DNA of 9,189 nucleotides from Rickettsiales bacterium (GTDB taxonomy: Bacteria; Pseudomonadota; Alphaproteobacteria; Rickettsiales; UBA998): NCBI GenBank assembly GCA_019749855.1, contig JAIEPI010000114.1, forward strand, positions 1-9,189, read 5' to 3'. Below the pieces are notes generated by a model. It was given only the letters and a program-made list of their open reading frames with translations, was not told the origin of the DNA and did not search any database. The position numbers and the translations under genes are program-made. Every line of letters starts with the position of its first letter. Position 1 is the first letter of the stretch. Below are positions 1-6,127 of the stretch, one piece after another.

Positions 1-92
1 CTGTCGATAGGTTTTTCCCATAAGCACAACACCTTATCATAGTGTTGCACTTCGTTTGTGAACTTAAGGAATCCAGTCTGACTTTCCGCTGA

Positions 93-112
93 ATCCCAGC
101 CTGCGCTGGGAT
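93..112. repeat. REP-like hairpin (8-bp stem, 4-nt loop)
   Basis: ATCCCAGC (93-100) and GCTGGGAT (105-112) form a perfect 8-bp stem around the loop CTGC. The downstream ATGACAGG tail resembles a hairpin-plus-tail intergenic repeat that I know is widespread in proteobacterial genomes (a CCxGCxTGCGCxGGxATGAC type). Only one copy is present in this window, so calling it a dispersed repeat rests on recall of that type rather than on local repetition. Confidence 0.55.
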
Positions 113-122
113 GACAGGGATT

Positions 123-160
123 CCCTCTCCCTCACTGAGGGAGAGGGCTGGGGTGAGGGT
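123..160 (+). repeat. REP-like unit, copy 1 (hairpin plus G-rich tail)
   Basis: CCCTCTCCCTCA (123-134) and TGAGGGAGAGGG (136-147) are a perfect 12-base inverted repeat with one central base. A three-base spacer leads to the tail GGGTGAGGG (151-159). This hairpin-plus-tail layout recurs in opposite orientation at 237-287, so the two units form an inverted pair about 75 bases apart, like the paired REP units of BIME elements. The family name is an analogy: I see no GTAG head typical of enterobacterial REPs. Confidence 0.65.
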
Positions 161-236
161 GTCCTTCAAGAGTCTTCATCTGTGACGCTGACCTTCAAAG
201 AAGCTTCAACAGAGGAATGGAAGGTGCCTTTTACCA

Positions 237-287
237 CCCCTCACCCGCGCACGTGGTGCGCACCCTCTCCCCTAAAAGGGGCGAGGG
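237..287 (-). repeat. REP-like unit, copy 2, inverted, with an extra internal hairpin
   Basis: Read on the minus strand, this begins with a stem of 11 bases (263-273 against 277-287, one mismatch, loop AAA). A second perfect hairpin follows, GCGCAC-gtg-GTGCGC at 247-261, and then the tail GGGTGAGGGG (246-237). Compared with copy 1 it has the same outer hairpin and tail, but the three-base spacer is replaced by the nested hairpin. The two tails face each other. Confidence 0.6.
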
Positions 288-357
288 TTAGCGCAGTTCC
301 CCTCTCCCTTACAACGAAATCGTCATGGCAAGGCGGTAGGGGCTGCGATGACTAGCC

Positions 358-1755
358 CTACATGTGAATCACTTTACCGTAAGCATCGAGGGTGGATTCA
401 TGCATCATTTCTGAAAGGGTGGGATGCGCGAAGATGGTGTGCATCAACTCTGCTTCCGTGGTCTCCAGCGTTTTGCCAATCACGAAGCCCTGAATCATTT
501 CCGTCACTTCTGCGCCAATCATATGCGCCCCGAGCAGCTCGCCGGTTTTCTCATCAAAGATGGTTTTCACCAGCCCCTCCGGCTCACCGAGCGCGATGGC
601 CTTGCCGTTGCCCATGAAGCTGAAACGGCCCACTTTAAGCTTGTAACCTTTCGCCTTGGCGGCGGCTTCGGTCAGGCCCACGGAGGCAATTTGCGGACGG
701 CAATAGGTGCAGCCCGGGATGTTCTCTTTCTTAATCGGATGGACGTCCTTCTGCCCCGCGATCTTCTCGATGCAGATGATGCCCTCATGCGACGCCTTGT
801 GCGCCAGCCACGGTGCGCCGGCCACGTCGCCGATGGCATAGACGCCCGGCTCGTCGGTGGCGAGGTAATCATTCACCACAATCGCCCCCTTCTCCACCTT
901 CACCTTGGTATTCTCCAAGCCCAGATTTTCCGTATTGGCGACGATGCCCACCGCTAAAATCACGCGGTCCACCGTCACTTCTTCCGTTTTGCCGTCGGAT
1001 TCCAGCGTGCAGGTGACGTTGTTCTTGCCCTTCTTCATGGCTTTCAGCGTGGTTTTGGTGCGGATTTTCATGCCCTGCTTCTCAAACGCTTTGAGCGCGA
1101 ATTTGGAAATCTCCTCATCCTCCACCGGCAGCACGCGATCCTGCACCTCCACCAGTGTCACCTCCGCGCCCATATTGAGGTAAAAGCTCGCGAACTCAGA
1201 GCCAATCGCGCCGGAGCCGACGACGAGCAGCGATTTCGGCATGTCGTCCGGCACCATGGCCTCGCGGTAAGTCCAGATCAGCTTGCCGTCCGGCTCCAAT
1301 CCTGGCAGCACCCGCGCCCGCGCACCCGTGGCGATGATGATGTGCTTGGCTTCGAGATCGGTCACCTTTTTGCCATCCTTCTCCACAGACACCTTGCCCT
1401 TGCCTGCCAGCTTAGCGTGGCCGTCAATCACCGTGACCTTGTTTTTCTTCATCAGCCCCGTGACGCCCTTGGTGAGCTGCCCTGAGACGGCCCGCGAACG
1501 CGCAATGACCTTTTTAAAATCGAATTTGATATTATCCGCCGAGAAGCCATACGCATCGAGCGAGTGCAGAAGATGGTTGATCTCCGAAGCGCGCAGCAGC
1601 GCCTTGGTCGGGATGCAGCCCCAATTGAGGCAGATGCCACCCAGATTCTCCCGCTCGACCACGGCCACTTTCATGCCGAGTTGTGAAGCGCGAATAGCGG
1701 CCACATAGCCGCCCGGGCCACCACCAATAATTACTACGTCAAATGTGTTGGTCAT
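358..1755 (-). CDS. lpdA: Dihydrolipoyl dehydrogenase (E3 of pyruvate dehydrogenase)
   Basis: This flavoprotein reoxidises the dihydrolipoyl arm of PdhC and passes electrons through FAD and a disulfide to NAD+. The 465-residue product is full length for the family. An FAD-binding GGGPGG lies at residues 11-16. The redox pair is in GGICLNWGCIPTKALL, with Cys42 and Cys47. The NAD-binding glycine motif VVGSGAIGSE covers 178-187. The second FAD motif AIGDVAGAPWLAH covers 307-319. The dimer-interface catalytic pair is His444 and Glu449 in FAHPTLSEMMHE. Two extra cysteines (349 and 352) sit in the GCTYCRPQIASVG segment, where relatives usually have YTxPE-type residues. The ATG at 1755 overlaps the stop of the upstream small gene by four bases (ATGA), which suggests translational coupling. 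Only a weak GGGAT lies upstream as a ribosome site. Confidence 0.97.
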   Translation of the reverse strand: MTNTFDVVIIGGGPGGYVAAIRASQLGMKVAVVERENLGGICLNWGCIPTKALLRASEINHLLHSLDAYGFSADNIKFDFKKVIARSRAVSGQLTKGVTGLMKKNKVTVIDGHAKLAGKGKVSVEKDGKKVTDLEAKHIIIATGARARVLPGLEPDGKLIWTYREAMVPDDMPKSLLVVGSGAIGSEFASFYLNMGAEVTLVEVQDRVLPVEDEEISKFALKAFEKQGMKIRTKTTLKAMKKGKNNVTCTLESDGKTEEVTVDRVILAVGIVANTENLGLENTKVKVEKGAIVVNDYLATDEPGVYAIGDVAGAPWLAHKASHEGIICIEKIAGQKDVHPIKKENIPGCTYCRPQIASVGLTEAAAKAKGYKLKVGRFSFMGNGKAIALGEPEGLVKTIFDEKTGELLGAHMIGAEVTEMIQGFVIGKTLETTEAELMHTIFAHPTLSEMMHESTLDAYGKVIHM

Positions 1756-2198
1756 GATCTATCCCAAAATTTCTTTAATCTATAAAGTCCATAAAGCTCA
1801 CTAAATGAAAGCTTCATTTCCAGTTCATTCTTTAGAATCCTTAGTAATTCGTCCTTAGACGTTTTTCTTTCTTCCGCTGTTTTATTCCCATCAAACAAAA
1901 CATCAAAAAATTGTTTTAGTGCGTTAGCAGCATTTTCAGAAACAAAAAGCCTAAGAATATTTTCGTGATAATAAACTTCAATAAAATGACTCTCTACCCA
2001 TTTGGGATGATCATAATTTTTGTCTTTTGCATGAAGTACCCAGTAAGCTTCTACTCCCGATAAATGCTTAATAGTATCATCAACGGCTTTGTAAGCTCTT
2101 CCCCTAGTTTGATGCCACCTCCAAAGAAGAACACCCGAAAAATAAGTGGTAAAAATTGAAGCAACAAATCCTGAAATGGCCCCGACTAAAACTGACAT
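1752..2198 (-). CDS. Unknown AT-rich membrane-anchored protein between pdhC and lpdA
   Basis: I do not recognise a family for this 148-residue protein. Residues about 4-26 form one clear hydrophobic segment with small residues (VGAISGFVASIFTTYFSGVL), followed by RWHQTRGR, so it is probably an N-terminally anchored protein with the remainder in the cytoplasm by the positive-inside rule. The remainder is charged and looks largely helical, with no enzymatic motif I can see. The gene is about 34% G+C over 1801-2160, against about 60-68% in sampled lpdA lines, which points to recent acquisition. Its ATG directly follows the pdhC stop (TAGATG) and its TGA overlaps the lpdA ATG. A GGTGG five bases before the ATG could serve as ribosome site. 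It is surely in the PDH transcript, but a role in PDH function is not indicated by its sequence. Confidence 0.8.
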   Translation of the reverse strand: MSVLVGAISGFVASIFTTYFSGVLLWRWHQTRGRAYKAVDDTIKHLSGVEAYWVLHAKDKNYDHPKWVESHFIEVYYHENILRLFVSENAANALKQFFDVLFDGNKTAEERKTSKDELLRILKNELEMKLSFSELYGLYRLKKFWDRS

Positions 2199-3518
2199 CT
2201 ACACCACCATCATCACCGGATCTTCGATGTAGCGCTTGAAGGCGGCGAGGAAGACGGCTCCGACAGCGCCGTCAACAACGCGGTGGTCGCTCGATAGCGT
2301 CACCGTCATCATGTTGACGGCGCTGAATTGGCCGCCTTTCACCACAACGCGCTCTTCACCCGAGCCAATGGCTAAGATACAGCTTTGCGGCGGGTTGATA
2401 ATGGCGTTGAATTGCTTGATGCCGTACATTCCCAGATTCGAGATGGAGAAGCCGCCGCCCTGAAATTCTTCCGGCTTCAGCTTGCCTTCGCGGGCGCGCT
2501 TGGCGAGGTCTTTCATCTCGTTTGAAATCGCTGCGAGGGATTTCTGATCCGCATTTCTAACAATTGGCGTAATCAGCCCGCCATCAATGGCCACCGCCAC
2601 CGACACATCGACATTGCAGAATTGCCGGATGGCCGCGTCCGTCCATGACGCGTTCGCTTCCGGTATATCCCGCAGCGCCTGCGCCACCGCCTTGATGACA
2701 AAATCATTCACCGAGACTTTGTACGCGGGCTTTTTGTCGGTACCTTTTACCGCCGCATCGGCGGCGGCATTGATACGCGCACGCGCCGCGTTCAGCGCGT
2801 CAATCTCGCAATCTACCGTCAGGTAGAAATGCGGCACGGTCTGCTTGGATTCCAGCAGACGCTTAGCGATGGTTTTGCGCATATTATTGTTAGGAATTTC
2901 GATGAACTCCTGCGCGCTACGTCCATAGGATTGCGCAACGAACGCCGCGCCTGAAGCTGACTTGCCGCCACCGGATTTCTTCGCGTCTTCCACATCCGCT
3001 TTCAGGATACGCCCGTGGGGGCCGGTCCCTTGTACCGAAGCGATATCAACGCCTTCCTGCGCCGCCACACGTTTAGCGAGGGGGGACGCCTTCACTCTCT
3101 CGGAGGAACCACTCCCCCCCTGCGGGGGAGTCGAAACCGCGGCAGGGGTTTCGGTGGGGGGTGTCTGTTTTCCCCCCACCAAATCCGTCTTCGCCGGATC
3201 TGGCTCCCCCGCAGGGGGGGAGCTGGTTTTACCATCACCCTTACCCGCATAATTGGCGACGGCGGAAGCATCCTCGCCATCAGCCAGCAGCAACGCGATA
3301 ATGCTATTGACTGCCACACTCTCAGTGCCCTCTGGAACCACGATTTTGCCAAGAATGCCCTCATCCACCGCTTCCACTTCCATGGTCGCTTTATCAGTCT
3401 CAATCTCGGCGACAACGTCACCCGACTTTACTTTATCGCCCTCTTTCTTGTTCCATTTCACAAGATTGCCCTCGGTCATGGTGGGAGAGAGTGCAGGCAT
3501 CAAAATTTCAATCGGCAT
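2199..3518 (-). CDS. pdhC: Dihydrolipoamide acetyltransferase (E2 of pyruvate dehydrogenase)
   Basis: E2 moves the acetyl group from E1 on its lipoyl arm to coenzyme A and forms the core of the complex. The 439-residue protein has one lipoyl domain (about 1-78, lipoylated Lys43 in EIETDKATMEVEA), a Pro/Ala-rich linker (about 79-141), a peripheral-subunit-binding domain (about 142-178, ASPLAKRVAAQEGVDI followed by GTGPHGRI), a short second linker, and the catalytic domain (about 205-439). The acyltransferase motif DHRVVDG lies near the C-terminus with His412 and Asp416. The ATG has AGGA nine bases upstream. The first 26 bases are duplicated 790 bases upstream at 4283-4308. Residues 99-136 of the linker are encoded by a strongly palindromic DNA element (3111-3223), while the flanking domains look normal. 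The stop TAG abuts the next ATG. Confidence 0.97.
   Translation of the reverse strand: MPIEILMPALSPTMTEGNLVKWNKKEGDKVKSGDVVAEIETDKATMEVEAVDEGILGKIVVPEGTESVAVNSIIALLLADGEDASAVANYAGKGDGKTSSPPAGEPDPAKTDLVGGKQTPPTETPAAVSTPPQGGSGSSERVKASPLAKRVAAQEGVDIASVQGTGPHGRILKADVEDAKKSGGGKSASGAAFVAQSYGRSAQEFIEIPNNNMRKTIAKRLLESKQTVPHFYLTVDCEIDALNAARARINAAADAAVKGTDKKPAYKVSVNDFVIKAVAQALRDIPEANASWTDAAIRQFCNVDVSVAVAIDGGLITPIVRNADQKSLAAISNEMKDLAKRAREGKLKPEEFQGGGFSISNLGMYGIKQFNAIINPPQSCILAIGSGEERVVVKGGQFSAVNMMTVTLSSDHRVVDGAVGAVFLAAFKRYIEDPVMMVV
3111..3223. repeat. Inverted pair of G/C hairpins inside pdhC linker
   Basis: The 21 bases at 3111-3131 and at 3203-3223 are inverted copies of one another (19 of 21 match), and each folds on itself: ACTCCCCC/GGGGGAGT and GCTCCCCC/GGGGGAGC. 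Between them lies a third perfect stem, GGTGGGGGG (3153-3161) with CCCCCCACC (3172-3180), loop of ten bases. Smaller stems GAAACC/GGTTTC (3133-3138, 3147-3152) and ATCCG/CGGAT (3183-3187, 3195-3199) fill the arms. Each half therefore reads hairpin, smaller hairpin, G-rich tail, the same plan as the intergenic units at 123-160 and 237-287. It encodes residues 99-136 in frame, including SPPAGEPDPA and STPPQGGS. Confidence 0.7.
3493..3518 (-). repeat. 26-bp repeat: pdhC start, native copy
   Basis: These are the first 26 coding bases of pdhC (ATGCCGATTGAAATT, then one variable base, then TGATGCCTGC). They match 4308-4283 at 25 of 26 positions in the same orientation. Similarity stops at the ATG on one side and after codon 8 on the other. 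Confidence 0.85.
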
Positions 3519-3540
3519 CGTTTTCGTTCCTAGTCTTGGG

Positions 3541-4254
3541 TTATTTTAATGAATAGCTAACGGTGACACTGGCACGGATTTCCACTTCGCCAGCAGGTGG
3601 CGCCGCCACAGAGCCAGAATTCGTGGACGGAGATTCAGTATACGTCACCATATTAGGCAGAGGGGAAGGTATGGTAACGCCTTCCTCCTGAATGGCTAGC
3701 ACTTCCACGGCTTCGCGGCCTGCGGCTTTGGCCAGACGCACGGCCTTTTTTTGCGCGGCTTCCACGGCTTTCACCAGCGTATCCTCTTTCAGCGACTGCT
3801 CCTGAGCCAACCCATAATCAATGGCGTCTATACGGTCGATACCGCGCTTTACAAGCATCTGCGTCATATCGTCAATGCGTTCCAAATCGCGGACGGTCAG
3901 CACAATAGTATGCTGTGCGATATAACCCTCCAGCTTATAATTGCTGGTGATGGAGTTATATTCGTTTTTAGGCTGGATGGAGGTCGATTGTGTGCGCACG
4001 TCCTTTTCCTCGATCTTAAAGTCTGAAACAATCTCGCGAAGCGTTTCAAGCAGACGATTCACCTCTGCCTTGGCTTCTGAAGCCATCTTGCCTTCACGGT
4101 ACAGGGTAATGCGCAGGTCAGCTTTGTCCGGCACAGCGCGCAGCACAGCTTCGCCGCGCACGGTGATGAAGTGTACCGGCGACCCAACTTGCTGAGCCCC
4201 CGCCGTGTGTGCGGTAAGAATAAGGGAAATCAGCAGTGGCAAAAATAAACGCAT
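3541..4254 (-). CDS. SIMPL-domain (DUF541) secreted protein, second copy
   Basis: The SIMPL family includes E. coli YggE and Brucella BP26/Omp28, periplasmic or envelope proteins of poorly defined role, some linked to oxidative stress. The product (237 residues from the start chosen) opens with the signal peptide MRLFLPLLISLILTAHTAGA, probable cleavage after AGA at residue 20. VRGEAVLRAVPDKADL, a typical SIMPL opening, follows, and later comes the MLVKRGIDRIDAIDYGL segment. The C-terminus ends in a beta-like VEIRASVTVSYSLK, as in the family. I prefer the ATG at 4254 (AAAGG seven bases upstream) because the signal peptide begins there. An in-frame ATG at 4308, with AAGGA eight bases upstream, would add MPIEILMPAFYRSPKGII, which is a copied pdhC start rather than SIMPL sequence. 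Translation may still begin at 4308, giving 255 residues. Confidence 0.85.
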   Translation of the reverse strand: MRLFLPLLISLILTAHTAGAQQVGSPVHFITVRGEAVLRAVPDKADLRITLYREGKMASEAKAEVNRLLETLREIVSDFKIEEKDVRTQSTSIQPKNEYNSITSNYKLEGYIAQHTIVLTVRDLERIDDMTQMLVKRGIDRIDAIDYGLAQEQSLKEDTLVKAVEAAQKKAVRLAKAAGREAVEVLAIQEEGVTIPSPLPNMVTYTESPSTNSGSVAAPPAGEVEIRASVTVSYSLK

Positions 4255-4282
4255 AATTATGCCTTTCGGTGACCGGTAAAAA

Positions 4283-4308
4283 GCAGGCATCAGAATTTCA
4301 ATCGGCAT
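4283..4308 (-). repeat. 26-bp duplicate of the pdhC start, fossil copy
   Basis: Minus-strand bases 4308-4283 encode MPIEILMPA plus part of the next codon, against MPIEILMPAL in PdhC, with one silent base change (ATT CTG for ATT TTG). The copy lies 19 bases after the stop of the first SIMPL gene and is in frame with the second SIMPL gene. It keeps a possible ribosome site (AAGGA, eight bases upstream). It is best read as the remnant of a duplication or insertion event at the 5' end of pdhC. Confidence 0.85.
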
Positions 4309-4327
4309 GGGGTCAGTCCTTCACTTA

Positions 4328-5092
4328 TTATTTAGGGGCAGGGATGGTGTTTGGTTTGGTGTCGACTTTTAAATTAAATGAGGCAGAAACAGATGCGCTC
4401 ACCACGATCTTTCCGGTCGGCACTTCTGTTGCCGCGGCAATGCTGGAACCAGCTTCTGCTGAGCGCTGCATCATCATGGAATTATTGTTTAATCCTTGCG
4501 GGTAATACGAACCGACATTTCCCACGTTGAGCGTCTCTAATGTCCCGAGCGTCACTCCCGCCGTGGCAGCAATAAGCTTCGCTTTTGCCATCGCATTCTG
4601 CACCGCTTCCTTTAGCACCGCATCATTTAAAGCGGCATTATCATTTACACCAAAACTCACCCCATCAATGCGGTCAACGCCTGCCTGCGTTGCTTCGGCG
4701 ATGAAATTGCCGACTTTGCCAATATCCTTCATGGTAATGGTGACGGTGATCAGCGCATCATACCCTTTCAGGACACGCCTGGTACGGTAAACATCGTTTA
4801 CTGTCAGATTTTCCACCGGCTCATCACGCCAGTCAGGCATAATCGTTACCGCTTCTGCCGCGATTTTATCGCGCGGTATCGCTAGTTTTTTGGCAATATT
4901 TATAATGGTATCGAGCTTCTTCTCCGCCTGTTTGCGCGCCTTTTCCACGTCGATATCACGCCCTGTGGCCGAGAGAGAAATGATCGCATAATCTGGGGTG
5001 ACTTTCTGGTTGGCTTCCCCTTGAACAGAAATTTGCCCGGCCCAAAGCAGCGAGGGGAAAAATAGCAAAAACAGCAAAAACCAGCTTTTCAT
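4328..5092 (-). CDS. SIMPL-domain (DUF541) secreted protein, first copy
   Basis: This is a second member of the YggE/BP26-like SIMPL family, 254 residues from the start chosen. The signal peptide MKSWFLLFLLFFPSLLWA likely ends at Ala18. The mature part opens with ISVQGEANQKVTPDYAIISL, the usual SIMPL N-terminal strand and turn, and contains ATQAGVDRIDGVSFGV, matching the RGIDRIDAIDYGL region of the neighbour. Overall the two paralogs look strongly diverged by eye. A GTG at 5098 overlaps the pdhB stop and would add two residues. I chose ATG at 5092 because GGAG lies nine bases before it but only three before the GTG. The start is two bases after the pdhB stop, so the gene is tightly joined to the operon even though its product is exported. 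Confidence 0.87.
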   Translation of the reverse strand: MKSWFLLFLLFFPSLLWAGQISVQGEANQKVTPDYAIISLSATGRDIDVEKARKQAEKKLDTIINIAKKLAIPRDKIAAEAVTIMPDWRDEPVENLTVNDVYRTRRVLKGYDALITVTITMKDIGKVGNFIAEATQAGVDRIDGVSFGVNDNAALNDAVLKEAVQNAMAKAKLIAATAGVTLGTLETLNVGNVGSYYPQGLNNNSMMMQRSAEAGSSIAAATEVPTGKIVVSASVSASFNLKVDTKPNTIPAPK

Positions 5093-5094
5093 AC

Positions 5095-6081
5095 TCACAT
5101 TCTCCGGTAGCAGGTGTCTTTCACCGCCTGAATAATATCCGCCACTTGTGGTAGCGCCAGTTTTTCAAGATTCGCCGCATAGGGCAGCGGCACATCTTTG
5201 CCCGCCACACGCCCTACCGGTGCGTCGAGATCATCGAAACAGCGCTCCATCGCAATGGCGGCGATCTCAGAGCCGATACCCGCCACCGGCCAGCCCTCTT
5301 CCACCGTGACCACGCGATTGGTTTTTTTGATGGATGCAACAATGGTCTCCACATCAAGTGGGCGCAGCGTGCGCAGATCCACCACCTCAGCATTGATGCC
5401 CTCTTTAGCTAACTCTTCGGCAGCTTCCAAGGCTCTTCCTACCATGATCGAGAACGTGAAAATGGATACATCCGTTCCCTCGCGTTTAATCGCCGCTTTG
5501 CCAATCGGCACCAGATAATCCTCATCATCGGGTACATCAAAGGACTGCCCGTAGATTAACTCGTTTTCGAGAAAAATAACTGGGTTTGGGTTGCGAATGG
5601 CTGATTTCAGCAAACCTTTCGCATCGGCGGCGTCGTAGGGTGAAATGACCGTCAGGCCAGGCACATGTGCGTACCAGCTGGCATAGCATTGCGAATGCTG
5701 CGCTGCAACACGTGACGCCGCACCGTTCGGCCCACGAAACACAATCGGGCATTTAATCTGGCCGCCGGACATATAAAGCGTCTTTGCCGCCGAATTGATC
5801 AGGTGATCCATCGCCTGCATCGCAAAGTTGAAGGTCATGAACTCCACCACAGGGCGCAACTCCATGAAAGCGGCACCAACACCAAGACCAGCAAAGCCAT
5901 GCTCGGTGATCGGCGTATCGACCACGCGCTTGGGGCCGAATTCCTGCAGCAAGCCCTCAGTGACCTTGTAGGCACCTTGATATTCCGCCACTTCCTCGCC
6001 CATGACGAAGACATTTTTGTCACGGCGCATTTCTTCCGCCATTGCATCGCGCAGCGCCACTCGTACGGTTTGTGTTGTCAT
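5095..6081 (-). CDS. pdhB: Pyruvate dehydrogenase E1 component, beta subunit
   Basis: E1 beta pairs with PdhA to form the thiamine-diphosphate site that decarboxylates pyruvate and acetylates the lipoyl arm. The 328-residue protein begins directly with the catalytic fold (TVRVALRDAMAEEM). It lacks the N-terminal lipoyl domain that some alphaproteobacterial PdhB proteins carry, so E2 supplies the lipoyl group here. Family signatures are GEEVAEYQGAYKVT (Glu29/Glu30 near the cofactor), DTPITEHGFAGLGVGAA (55-71), FRGPNGAASRVAAQHSQ with His129, and VEEGWPVAGIGSEIA in the C-terminal domain. The weak AAGAG ribosome site lies seven bases before the ATG. Only nine bases separate the ATG from the inverted repeat that flanks the S23-type gene. 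The last codon and stop (ATGTGA) touch the next gene. Confidence 0.96.
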   Translation of the reverse strand: MTTQTVRVALRDAMAEEMRRDKNVFVMGEEVAEYQGAYKVTEGLLQEFGPKRVVDTPITEHGFAGLGVGAAFMELRPVVEFMTFNFAMQAMDHLINSAAKTLYMSGGQIKCPIVFRGPNGAASRVAAQHSQCYASWYAHVPGLTVISPYDAADAKGLLKSAIRNPNPVIFLENELIYGQSFDVPDDEDYLVPIGKAAIKREGTDVSIFTFSIMVGRALEAAEELAKEGINAEVVDLRTLRPLDVETIVASIKKTNRVVTVEEGWPVAGIGSEIAAIAMERCFDDLDAPVGRVAGKDVPLPYAANLEKLALPQVADIIQAVKDTCYRRM

Positions 6082-6090
6082 TTTTAGCTC

Positions 6091-6127
6091 TTAGGTTACA
6101 GGTTTTAGGTGACAGCTTTTAAGGGGA
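6091..6127. repeat. Left arm of inverted repeat flanking the S23-type gene
   Basis: TTAGGTTACAGGTT (6091-6104) is a perfect inverted match to 6525-6538. AGCTTTTAAGGGGA (6114-6127) matches 6510-6522 inverted, with one missing base. The two blocks are separated by nine bases here and by two in the right arm. Within this arm, 6091-6104 and 6105-6118 are abutting direct repeats (12 of 14 identical). The arm includes the stop codon and last residues of the S23-type gene. Confidence 0.75.

Larger units (their letters stand above)
1..357. other. Non-coding region downstream of lpdA with palindromic repeats
   Basis: I see no credible gene here. The stretch holds three G/C-rich palindromes (93-112, 123-147 and 263-287), a small perfect hairpin at 247-261, and a weak inverted repeat CAACAC/GTGTTG at 27-32 and 42-47. 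None of the hairpins is followed, in the direction of lpdA transcription, by a run of T, so none is a textbook intrinsic terminator. They could still protect the 3' end of the operon mRNA, as REP elements do. At the extreme left edge an ATG on the minus strand at 21-19 opens seven codons that run off the window. This might be the next gene, but seven codons do not allow a call. Confidence 0.6.

Noticed and set aside
1..21. ATG at the left edge opening seven codons (MGKTYRQ) as the next gene
   Set aside because: It is too short to judge. AAGG lies well upstream, but there is no product information. The full sequence left of the window would decide.
123..287. CRISPR array from the repeated palindromes
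   Set aside because: There are only two units in opposite orientation with unequal length, no regular spacers, and no cas genes.
336..361. GTAGGGGCT/AGCCCTAC stem over the lpdA stop as an intrinsic terminator
   Set aside because: The stem has a bulge and a nine-base loop, and no T run follows on the minus strand.
424..957. Long plus-strand open frame opposite lpdA (177 codons)
   Set aside because: It is antisense to a full-length, motif-complete lpdA and has no recognisable domain. High G+C coding DNA often leaves such open frames.
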